Origin: JAIVHC01 sp049975505
GTDB lineage: Bacteria > Desulfobacterota > Desulfuromonadia > Desulfuromonadales > Desulfuromonadaceae
Direction: 5' to 3'
Assembly (NCBI GenBank): GCA_049975505.1
Contig: JBNGCY010000013.1
Span: 1 to 36,406, forward strand
DNA: 36,406 nt
The position numbers and the translations under genes are program-made. Of the stretch, positions 8,510 to 15,695 are shown piece by piece; the stretch's first letter is position 1; every line of letters begins with the position of its first letter. The notes under the pieces are model-generated. The model was not told the origin of the DNA and searched no databases. It saw only the letters and a list, made by a program, of their open reading frames with translations.

Positions 8510-9568
8510 TTGAATTATACAGACAAAAACCCTCTGAGGCCCATATACTATGCCGACGGGTGCTGCCATATGCTCGATCAGCGCCTGCTTCCCGACGAAG
8601 AGAAGTGGTACGCATACACTGACTACCGCGAGATTGCCGAAGCGATAAAAACCATGGTGGTGCGCGGGGCTCCGGCTATCGGGGTGGCGGCGGCGTATGG
8701 CGCCGCATTTGCCGCGCGTGAACTTACGCAGTGCACATATCCCGAATTTCAGCAGCGTTTTGAAACATGCTGCGATGAGCTGGGCGCCACCAGACCCACG
8801 GCGGTTAATCTGTTCTGGGCTCTGAAGCGGATGCAGCGCTGTGTTGTCCGGGCGGGCTCCGATGCAATACCGGCGCAGATAGCAGCAGATCTTCTCGAAG
8901 AGGCCCGGAGCATCGCCGTAGAGGATGAAGCGATCAACAAAGCTCTGGGGCAGCAGGGGCAGACCCTGCTGCCGCAACGCGCCACCATCCTGACCCACTG
9001 TAATGCCGGCGCCCTTGCCACGGCCGCTTACGGTACCGCTCTGGGGGTGGTGCGGGCTGCAGTTGCGGCAGGGAAAGAGATTGCGGTGGTTGCGGATGAA
9101 ACCCGTCCCTTCCTTCAAGGGGCGCGGCTCACAGCATGGGAACTTAAGAAGGACAACATCCCCGTGACCCTGATCTGCGACAACATGGCGGGTTATATGT
9201 TGCAGCAGGGGCGCATTGACGCCATTATTGTCGGCGCGGACCGGGTTGCGGCCAACGGGGATACCGCCAACAAGATCGGTACCTATTCCCTTGCAGTTCT
9301 GGCGCATTTTCATCAGGTGCCGTTTTATGTTGCCGCGCCGGTATCCACTATCGATTTTTCCATTGCCGACGGCAGCGCAATCCCCATCGAAGAGCGCGAT
9401 CCGGCTGAAGTAACCTCCTGTGGCGGAAAACGTATCGCCCCCGAGGGTGTGGATGTGTATAACCCGAGCTTTGATGTCACTCCGGCGCATTTGATCCACG
9501 CGATTATTACCGAGCGCGGTGTAGCGCGGGGGGATTACCTGCGAACCCTGAAGACTTTTCAAGGGTAA
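8510..9568 (+). CDS. mtnA: 5-Methylthioribose-1-phosphate isomerase
   Basis: It interconverts methylthioribose 1-phosphate and methylthioribulose 1-phosphate in methionine salvage; it belongs to the eIF2B-alpha-like aldose-ketose isomerase family. The 352-residue protein has RGAPAIG at 52-58, the catalytic Cys164 in THCNAGALAT, Asp244 in VGADRVAANGD, and NKIGTY just after. The start is TTG at 8510, with AAAGGA about 8 bases upstream; it gives the expected N-terminus before LDQRLLPDE. It sits directly after repeat copy 2 and 15 bases before glnE. No other methionine-salvage gene is seen here. Some members of this family act on related sugar phosphates, so the exact substrate is inferred. Confidence 0.9.
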   Translation: MNYTDKNPLRPIYYADGCCHMLDQRLLPDEEKWYAYTDYREIAEAIKTMVVRGAPAIGVAAAYGAAFAARELTQCTYPEFQQRFETCCDELGATRPTAVNLFWALKRMQRCVVRAGSDAIPAQIAADLLEEARSIAVEDEAINKALGQQGQTLLPQRATILTHCNAGALATAAYGTALGVVRAAVAAGKEIAVVADETRPFLQGARLTAWELKKDNIPVTLICDNMAGYMLQQGRIDAIIVGADRVAANGDTANKIGTYSLAVLAHFHQVPFYVAAPVSTIDFSIADGSAIPIEERDPAEVTSCGGKRIAPEGVDVYNPSFDVTPAHLIHAIITERGVARGDYLRTLKTFQG

Positions 9569-9583
9569 AGGATAGAGGAGCCT

Positions 9584-12500
9584 ATGCTCAGCACGATGCA
9601 TACAGAGATGGAGCAGTTACTCGAACAGGGTGATGAGGCTTCGGAGCGCATAACTGAACTCTTTGCGCGTGCCGGATTCAACGAACCCGAACGTTCGTGC
9701 GTGAATATTCTGCTTCTGCGTGATTTGCTCGGTGACAGCACCATCAGTGCTGCTGCCGCACATCAGGCCACCACCTGTGCTGATCCTGATATGGCTCTCA
9801 ATAATCTGGAGCGCTGTGCTCAATGCATCGATCCTGAGGCGATGCGCCACTGCCTTCAGCGTGAGGATAATCGCCGTGCCCTGATGCGGGTTCTCGGCGC
9901 ATCAACCTTTCTTTCCAATATCATCTGTCGCTACCCGCATGTGTTTCCTCCTCTGTTTGTTGCAGCAGATATCTTCGCCACCAAAGAAGTTGCGCAGATG
10001 GTGGCCGAGCTCGAAGAGATGCTTGACGGAAGCTCGGCCTTTGCGGAGTTGCAGCAGACTTTGCGCCAGTACAAATACCGCGAAATTCTGCGCATCGGCG
10101 CCATGGACCTGAGCCTCGATGCTCCTCTGGAATATATCACCGCGGAGCTCTCATCCCTGGCGGCGGCGACTCTCGAAGTGGCGGTGCGGTTCTGTTCCGG
10201 CCTGCTTCAGCAGGAGTACGGACGCCCTTTCATTGATGAACCCCAGGAGGGCGAGGGGGATGTGGCTGAGCTCACGGTGCTGGGCATGGGTAAACTGGGG
10301 GGAAATGAACTCAATTTCTCCTCCGATATCGACCTGATCTTCTTCTACACCTCCAGCCATGGCAGAACCAGCGGTGTTGATGGGGATGAAGAAACACGAA
10401 TTGACCTGCACAATTACTTCATCAAACTCGCGGAGATGGTAAAACGCGCTATCAGTCAGGCCACAGAGGACGGGTTCGTGTTCCGGGTTGATCTGGATCT
10501 GCGCCCGAATGGCAGACATGGAGAGATTGCGTGTTCGGTGGCGGCGGCAGAAGCCTACTACGAAAGCTGGGGGCAGAACTGGGAACGCAGCGCCATGATG
10601 AAGGCGCGTCCCGTGGCCGGGAGTATCGAACTCGGTGAGCGTATTCTTAAAATGCTCGAGCCGTTTATATACCGGCGCTACCATGACTACGGCATGGTGG
10701 AAGATCTGAAGCAGATGAAGCAGAAGATCGACAGCAGCCTGACCAAACAGCATGAAAGTGAAACCAATCTCAAGCTCGGACGCGGCGGGATCCGGGAGAT
10801 CGAATTTTTCATTCAGGCCCTCCAACTCGTGTATGCGGGGAAAAATCCGCGCGTACGCGAGCGCAGTTCTCTTAAGGCTCTGAAGCTGCTCCACGATGAA
10901 GGCTATCTGAGTGAGAAGGAGATGCGCTATCTGCGCGAAGCGTATATCTTTCTGCGCACCGTGGAACATCGCATCCAGGTGGTACAGGAGCGTCAGACCC
11001 ACAATCTCCCCAAAGGGGAACATGAAATGCGTACTCTCGCGCGCCGTTGCGGGTTTGCGGATGCTGCTGCGTTCAAACGGGAACTGGAGTTACACCGGGG
11101 GAATGTCACGCGCCTGTACCGCGATCTGTTCTATTCGAGTGAGGATGAAATTCGCGATGAGATCAGCGACGAAATCGGGTATCTGTTCGACCATACCACC
11201 GATCCGCAGATGGCGAAGGAGATCCTGGAAGCGAATGGCTTTGTGGATGTGGATACGGCTTTCAACTCTCTGATGCGCCTGTGTGAAGGAACCATCGGCC
11301 CTCCCATGACCCGCCCGGTGCGGCGCTATTATGATCGCATTGCCCCCCTGCTTCTGCAGGAGGTGTTGCACTCGCCGGAGCCGGATATGGCGCTGCGCTA
11401 CCTGGAGAAATTCCTCCAGAGTCTGCATGCGCGCGGGCCTTTTTACGCTCTGATGGCGGAAAACCACAACATTATTCACATTCTCATCTCTCTGTTCGGA
11501 ACCAGCACCCTGCTGTCGCGCTTTTTCATCCAGCACCCTGAACTCCTGGATTCTCTGGTTTCAAGCGGCTATGCGGAAAGCTATAAGACCGTGGAGCAGC
11601 AGCGGGAGGATTTGCAGGAGCGTCTGGAAGCGTGCGGTGGTAACTATGAAGCCCAGCTCGATGCCTTGCGGCGTTTTCGCAATGAGGAGTTTCTGCGCAT
11701 TGCCCTCAACGATCTCAAGGGTTCAACCGTGATCGGGGTAGGGCCGAACCAACTCAGCGGACTTGCTCAGGTGTGTCTGGAAGCGGCAGTGGATCTTGCC
11801 TATTCGCAGATGCCGGCGCGCTTCGGAAAACCCTTTTACCGTGATGAGGATGGCAACCTGGTGAAGGCGGAGCTGGCGGTTCAGGCCATGGGTAAACTCG
11901 GGGGGATGGAGCTCAACTACCACTCCGACCTTGACATAATCTTTATGTTCAGCGACCGCGGCCATACCCGCGCTGTGGATCAGAATAACCAGGTGCGCGA
12001 AAATGCAAAAGATTTCAGACAGATCACCAATCAAGAGTACTTTGCCAAACTGTGCCAGCGCATAATTTCCGCCCTGACCCTTATGACCAGTGAAGGGAGG
12101 GTGTATGAAATCGACACCCGTCTGCGCCCTTCAGGCAATCAGGGGCCGTTGGTGACAAGTCTGGCAGCGTATGAAGATTATCACCTCACCCGCGCGCAGA
12201 TCTGGGAACGCCAGGCTCTGACCAAAGCCAGGGTTGTGGTCGGTTCAGCATATATGGTTGAGCGCATTGAAAAGATAAACAGCATCATCACCTGGGAACG
12301 CCCGGTCCCGGAGGATCTGCGTGCGGAAATATACCGGCTGCGTGAACGCATGGAAAAGGAGATTGCGCGTGAAGACAGCAATCATCTCAATATCAAAACC
12401 GGACGCGGCGGCCTGGTGGATGTGGAGTTTCTCACCCAGTACATCCAGCTCAAGCATGGGAGGGAATTCCCCTCTATCCGCGAACCCAATACCTTAAAAG

Positions 12501-12814
12501 CGCTGCAGATGATCAAACAGGAAAACCTCCTGTCTGAGGCAGTGACGCGTGAGCTGATCAGCGGTTATACCTATCTGCGTCGCCTGGAAAATAAACTCCG
12601 CCTGGTGCACGATCAGTCCATCAGTGAAATAGCTACCGATCGGCACAATCTGCGCAAGCTTGCGCGTCTTATCGGCTGCAGCGGGACCTCGAGGCCTTCT
12701 GAAGAGGTGTTCTACGCGGAATATCAGGAGCAGACATCCACCTTGCGCCGTCTGTTCAATCAGTACCTGAATCCGGCGCTTGAAGAACCTGGGGTAGGGG
12801 AAGATATAAGTTGA
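9584..12814 (+). CDS. glnE: Bifunctional glutamine synthetase adenylyltransferase/adenylyl-removing enzyme
   Basis: It attaches and removes AMP on glutamine synthetase in response to PII proteins and glutamine, controlling ammonium assimilation. The 1076-residue protein is longer than the E. coli enzyme (about 946). It shows two nucleotidyltransferase domains, each with the G-KLGG-ELN--SD-D motif: about 234-252 (N-terminal adenylyl-removing half) and about 766-787 (C-terminal adenylylating half). Each is followed by a GRGG-REIEF or GRGGLVDVEF segment of the helical GlnD-like region. The ATG is preceded by GAGGAG. It follows mtnA by 15 bases and precedes a tiny lipoprotein gene. Confidence 0.95.
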   Translation: MLSTMHTEMEQLLEQGDEASERITELFARAGFNEPERSCVNILLLRDLLGDSTISAAAAHQATTCADPDMALNNLERCAQCIDPEAMRHCLQREDNRRALMRVLGASTFLSNIICRYPHVFPPLFVAADIFATKEVAQMVAELEEMLDGSSAFAELQQTLRQYKYREILRIGAMDLSLDAPLEYITAELSSLAAATLEVAVRFCSGLLQQEYGRPFIDEPQEGEGDVAELTVLGMGKLGGNELNFSSDIDLIFFYTSSHGRTSGVDGDEETRIDLHNYFIKLAEMVKRAISQATEDGFVFRVDLDLRPNGRHGEIACSVAAAEAYYESWGQNWERSAMMKARPVAGSIELGERILKMLEPFIYRRYHDYGMVEDLKQMKQKIDSSLTKQHESETNLKLGRGGIREIEFFIQALQLVYAGKNPRVRERSSLKALKLLHDEGYLSEKEMRYLREAYIFLRTVEHRIQVVQERQTHNLPKGEHEMRTLARRCGFADAAAFKRELELHRGNVTRLYRDLFYSSEDEIRDEISDEIGYLFDHTTDPQMAKEILEANGFVDVDTAFNSLMRLCEGTIGPPMTRPVRRYYDRIAPLLLQEVLHSPEPDMALRYLEKFLQSLHARGPFYALMAENHNIIHILISLFGTSTLLSRFFIQHPELLDSLVSSGYAESYKTVEQQREDLQERLEACGGNYEAQLDALRRFRNEEFLRIALNDLKGSTVIGVGPNQLSGLAQVCLEAAVDLAYSQMPARFGKPFYRDEDGNLVKAELAVQAMGKLGGMELNYHSDLDIIFMFSDRGHTRAVDQNNQVRENAKDFRQITNQEYFAKLCQRIISALTLMTSEGRVYEIDTRLRPSGNQGPLVTSLAAYEDYHLTRAQIWERQALTKARVVVGSAYMVERIEKINSIITWERPVPEDLRAEIYRLRERMEKEIAREDSNHLNIKTGRGGLVDVEFLTQYIQLKHGREFPSIREPNTLKALQMIKQENLLSEAVTRELISGYTYLRRLENKLRLVHDQSISEIATDRHNLRKLARLIGCSGTSRPSEEVFYAEYQEQTSTLRRLFNQYLNPALEEPGVGEDIS

Positions 12815-12840
12815 TTCTGAAGTAATTTTAGGAGTTTGAA

Positions 12841-12933
12841 ATGCGTTTGCCTAAAGTTGTTGTTTCCGGGTTGATATTCATTTTACTTTCCGGCTGCGGG
12901 TGTATCGATACCCCGTATATCCCGTGTCTGTAG
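12841..12933 (+). CDS. Putative 30-residue lipoprotein (LptM-like?)
   Basis: The start ATG is preceded by AGGAG at ideal spacing. The 30-residue product begins MRLPK, continues with a hydrophobic stretch (VVVSGLIFILL) and has the lipobox LSGC, giving a predicted lipidated cysteine at residue 19 and a mature peptide of only 12 residues rich in Cys and Pro. The position, 26 bases after glnE on the same strand, suggests cotranscription. The last 51 bases are antisense to the 3' end of ttcA. The mature end (CGC--TPYIP) is faintly like the short LptM/YifL lipoproteins (CG-KGPLY-P), which assist the LptD translocon, but the match is weak. It is too short for most gene finders. Confidence 0.6.
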   Translation: MRLPKVVVSGLIFILLSGCGCIDTPYIPCL

Positions 12934-13683
12934 TTCCGGATTTAATTCCGGATCGAGCATGTGCCGCGTCTGAACGTTGCGCATCGCGTTGAGCATACTC
13001 TTTTTTATGTGCGGGATCTGCTCCTGCAGATCGGTGAGCAGCGCTTTGACTTTCCGGCGGTTCTGGTCCTGGTGCATTTCCTGCGGGCAGCCGCATCCAA
13101 TAATGGGCAGATGTGTGGTTTCCGCCCATGCTCGGATGAGATCCTCTTCCACATACACCAGAGGGCGGATAATACACTGCTCCCCATTGTCCGCCAGCAT
13201 TCTGGGACTCATGGCGGCAGTGGTTCCGGAAAAAAACTGATTTAGCAGCAGGGTTTCAATAAAGTCATCCAGGTGGTGTCCGAGGGCGACTTTATTGCAT
13301 TGAAGGCGCTGCGCCAGAGTGTAAAGGGCTCCGCGGCGCAGCCGCGCGCAGAACGCACAGTACGACGAGGCGGGGCGTTTGTGTTCCCGGATGATCTGTG
13401 CGTTTCTGGTTTCCTCGATATGCAGTTCCAGCCCCAATTCAGCAACAGCAGTGCGCAGGGATTCACACCTGAAGGTTGTGAATCCCGGATGGATTGTAGC
13501 TGGGATAAGGGTGAATTTAACCGGAGCTTTGCGCTGGAGCCCTGCCAGGGTATTAAGCAGAGCCCAGGAGTCCTTTCCGCCCGAGAGGGCGACAAGAATG
13601 CGATCTCCCTCCTCTATGAGATTGAAATCCCCTATGGCTTTGCCTGCGAGGCGTTGAATGGTTTGAAATATTGAAGGCGGCAT
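12883..13683 (-). CDS. ttcA: tRNA 2-thiocytidine(32) synthetase TtcA-type PP-loop protein
   Basis: This family adenylates C32 of certain tRNAs and installs sulfur using an oxygen-sensitive 4Fe-4S cluster. The 266-residue protein has the PP-loop SGGKDS at 34-39, the CAFC pair (Cys109, Cys112) and a third cysteine candidate at Cys197 or Cys199 in GCGCP, matching the three-cysteine cluster site of TtcA. The segment FNLIEEGDRILVALSGG is characteristic. The start ATG at 13683 has only a weak ribosome-binding site. It is convergent with glnE and the small lipoprotein gene, overlapping the latter by 51 bases. Related PP-loop subfamilies exist, so the exact base modified is inferred. Confidence 0.85.
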   Translation of the reverse strand: MPPSIFQTIQRLAGKAIGDFNLIEEGDRILVALSGGKDSWALLNTLAGLQRKAPVKFTLIPATIHPGFTTFRCESLRTAVAELGLELHIEETRNAQIIREHKRPASSYCAFCARLRRGALYTLAQRLQCNKVALGHHLDDFIETLLLNQFFSGTTAAMSPRMLADNGEQCIIRPLVYVEEDLIRAWAETTHLPIIGCGCPQEMHQDQNRRKVKALLTDLQEQIPHIKKSMLNAMRNVQTRHMLDPELNPELQTRDIRGIDTPAAGK

Positions 13684-13772
13684 CGATATCTCTGAAAGTC
13701 ATGGCTGTTATGTATTGCTGATATATCAGGTATTTATAGCAGAGATATGCTCTTGATTCCATAGGGGCAGGT

Positions 13773-13809
13773 ATAAAAAAGGCCGACCATATCGGGATAT
13801 GGCCGGCCT
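13773..13809 (-). terminator. Rho-independent terminator after the cytochrome gene
   Basis: On the minus strand a 14-base stem (one mismatch, around CCATATC/GATATGG) with a 2-base loop is followed by six T residues. It lies about 50 bases after the cytochrome stop codon, so the porin-cytochrome cluster ends here rather than reading into ttcA. Confidence 0.9.
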
Positions 13810-13858
13810 CTTCATCTTGCTCTGCCTGCTATTTTAAACTACAGGCTGATACCTGATC

Positions 13859-15259
13859 TTACTCTTCATTGCCAGAGTAGTAGGTTGTGGGTTTTGCTCT
13901 GTCGTCGAGGCTGATCGTCTGCTCCCATTCGCGCCAGAGTTGCGCCTGCGACATATTTCCGAATGGCTTGTACCACAGCTGGACAGTTACATCCATATCG
14001 CGTTCTGCGGCAACCTGAGTAGTTTCCCCTTCGGGGGTTTCTACTTCAGTGACCGGGTAGAAGATCTCAAAGCGTTCATGTACTTCGTGTCCGGGATGGA
14101 GAGCTGTGTCATCGATAATAGAGCTCTTCTCGTAGGGGCCGCGGCCCATGTTGTTACCGCGTGCCATGAGTGCCGGAGTAGGCATGTAGATAATTTCCTC
14201 TTTAAACAATTCGTCATCTTCAAATGTGCTGGCTTTTACCGACAGAACCAGTCGGTTGGGGGTCGGTCAGCCATCGGGGATGCCGTGTCCGGCTTTGTTT
14301 TCCATCTCTACGTTAACAACTACTTTGGGGCGCAGGGTGCTACCGTCGAGCCACTGAGATGCGAATGCATCTACATGGAAGTCTACAGCCATTTCCTGCA
14401 TCTTTTTGTCGCTGTAGCTCAGGATCTTGTGACCCAGGCCACTTTCATGCATATGGCATTCCTGACATGTTTTGTGTCCACCGCCGGCTTTGTAGGCCCA
14501 CATATAGCTGCCATACAGATGCGCGCACTGGGTCGGATTTTCAAGTTCGAGATTTGGCCCCATCCCATGGCACTGACCACAGAGGATTGATTCATCCATG
14601 ATGAGGCTGCGTTCCATCTTGGGGAAGTTCTCATCCATATGCTCCCCTTTGTTGAACCCGTATACAGTGTCGTGCTGTGGATATCCATCGGTCCATTTAT
14701 GGGTGATGGCATTGCGGTTATGACAGATGAGGCAGTTGATATCCAGAGCCTGAAGGGTTTCACTAAGGCGTTGACTGGTTTCGACAGCATCTTCGTTGTC
14801 GGGGTCATTAAGAGCGGCTATGGCATTGTCATACCATTCGAGTAGTGTTTCAGCGAGTTCTACCGCAACTTCGTCTGTTGCATCAGCCAGCTGCGGCAGG
14901 TGGCACTTCATACATCCCATCCAGTGCTCAACTTTGATATCATCGGTATCCTCAACTCCTGAGTATTCCCAGGACATGAAGCCGTTTTTCATGGCAGTGA
15001 TCATGGTAGCAGCTGCACGACCAGTGCCATAGATGGAACGGGCATGGGGTGACGCATCCCACTCTGCGTGATTGTCCGGATGGCAGCCAACACAGGAGGA
15101 CACATCGTACATATCGATGAGTTCCTGCAGGCTTTCGGCTTTGCCCTTTTTACCCGCTATGGTGTTGTCTCGTCCAACCCCTGCTCCCAGAGCAAATGCG
15201 AGGCTGGTGGTCAGGCACAAAACCACAGCTGTAAGGCTGATGATTTTCAGTGTCTTCAT
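13859..15259 (-). CDS. extKL: Pentaheme c-type cytochrome with in-frame TGA (ExtKL-like, candidate selenoprotein)
   Basis: The first 330 codons (15259-14270) encode a signal peptide (cleavage near AFA, residue 23) and five CxxCH heme sites: CVGCH 56-60, CMKCH 116-120, CLICH 176-180, CGQCH 227-231 and CQECH 265-269. The frame then meets TGA at 14267-14269 in the context GHGIPDG-stop-PTPNRLVLSV and continues open for 135 more codons to 13859. Read through, the product is 466 residues with selenocysteine at 331; without it, two pieces of 330 and up to 135 residues. The first part starts at ATG with GGGAGAAAC upstream; the second has no credible start of its own. From memory, Geobacter ExtK and ExtL are adjacent pieces treated as one ExtKL cytochrome, and the upstream porin and small protein fit ExtI and ExtJ. 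Likely role: periplasmic electron transfer to an outer-membrane conduit, perhaps for selenite or tellurite. A simple nonsense mutation is the alternative. Confidence 0.75.
14238..14269 (-). promoter_or_regulatory. Candidate SECIS stem-loop at the in-frame TGA
   Basis: Starting at the A of the TGA, the minus-strand RNA can pair ACCGAC with GTCGGT (outer 6 pairs). Inside, after an asymmetric loop, AACC pairs with GGTT (4 pairs), closed by the loop GACT, whose first base is G. Bacterial SECIS elements lie inside the reading frame just 3' of UGA and need a small apical loop with an early G. The loop here begins 13 bases after the UGA, slightly closer than in E. coli fdhF. The structure was found by eye, and short stems occur by chance. 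Confidence 0.45.
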
Positions 15260-15287
15260 AGTTTCTCCCTATAGAAATAAACGAAAT

Positions 15288-15315
15288 GAAGCCCCTGTCA
15301 TCTGACAGGGGCTTC
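15288..15315 (-). terminator. Perfect hairpin between small protein gene and cytochrome gene
   Basis: GAAGCCCCTGTCA and TGACAGGGGCTTC form a perfect 13-pair stem with a 2-base loop. It begins 20 bases after the small-protein stop codon and just before the cytochrome ribosome-binding site. On the minus strand the downstream sequence (ATTTCGTTTATTTC) is only moderately T-rich, so it may be a partial terminator that lowers cytochrome expression, or an mRNA-stabilising hairpin protecting the upstream message. Confidence 0.65.
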
Positions 15316-15334
15316 GATACAGCAATGGTAAGGT

Positions 15335-15568
15335 TTAGCAGCCTACGAGCGCGGAAGCTGCAGGAGTAGCTTTCTTGCTGCTGCTCTTTACCTTCATTTT
15401 TACTTCATCGCCTTCGCTGATATCTTTGGCGTCAGCTTTGCTGACTTCAATAGTAACCTCATTGCCTTTTACCTTGGTTACTTCACCGCTTACTGTAGCA
15501 GCCAGGGCTGTGCTGGTGATACCGGCAAAAAATGCGAGAGCAACGAGCAGTACGATAATTTTTTTCAT
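15335..15568 (-). CDS. extJ: Small secreted protein (ExtJ-like)
   Basis: The 77-residue product has a clear signal peptide (MKKIIVLLVALAFFAG, cleavage near ALA, about residue 23). A mature domain of about 50 residues follows, with alternating beta pattern (VSGEVTKVKGNEVTIEV and EGDEVKMKVKS), suggestive of a small OB-like or beta-barrel fold. It ends in a Ser/Lys/Ala-rich tail with the single cysteine as last residue. GGAG lies before the ATG. It sits between the porin and cytochrome genes, exactly where the small periplasmic ExtJ protein sits in the Geobacter ext cluster as I recall it. The assignment rests on context, size and export signal; the biochemical function is unknown. Confidence 0.6.
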   Translation of the reverse strand: MKKIIVLLVALAFFAGITSTALAATVSGEVTKVKGNEVTIEVSKADAKDISEGDEVKMKVKSSSKKATPAASALVGC

Positions 15569-15648
15569 TTCCAGTTCTCCTTTACATGGTTTTGATGGTT
15601 TGTGAGTTCCGACATGGTTAATGTTACATAACCAAACTCTTAGGTAGT

Positions 15649-15677
15649 AATGTATATGTAATTCTGAAACCTGTCAA
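15649..15677 (-). promoter_or_regulatory. Sigma-70 type promoter for extJ-extKL
   Basis: The minus strand has TTGACA, a 17-base spacer and TACATT, about 80 bases upstream of the small-protein ATG and starting about 20 bases after the porin stop codon. It would allow the small protein and cytochrome to be expressed separately from the porin. Confidence 0.65.
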
Positions 15678-15695
15678 TAAGGATGAGCGTTCTTT

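Noticed and set aside
13859..14209. Second half of the cytochrome as an independent 116-codon gene
   Set aside because: It would start at TTG with no proper ribosome-binding site and no signal peptide, and 19 further codons in the same frame connect it to the TGA.
14267..14269. TGA as an ordinary disabling mutation
   Set aside because: Not excluded, but the intact downstream frame, the operon context and the adjacent stem-loop make recoding more likely.
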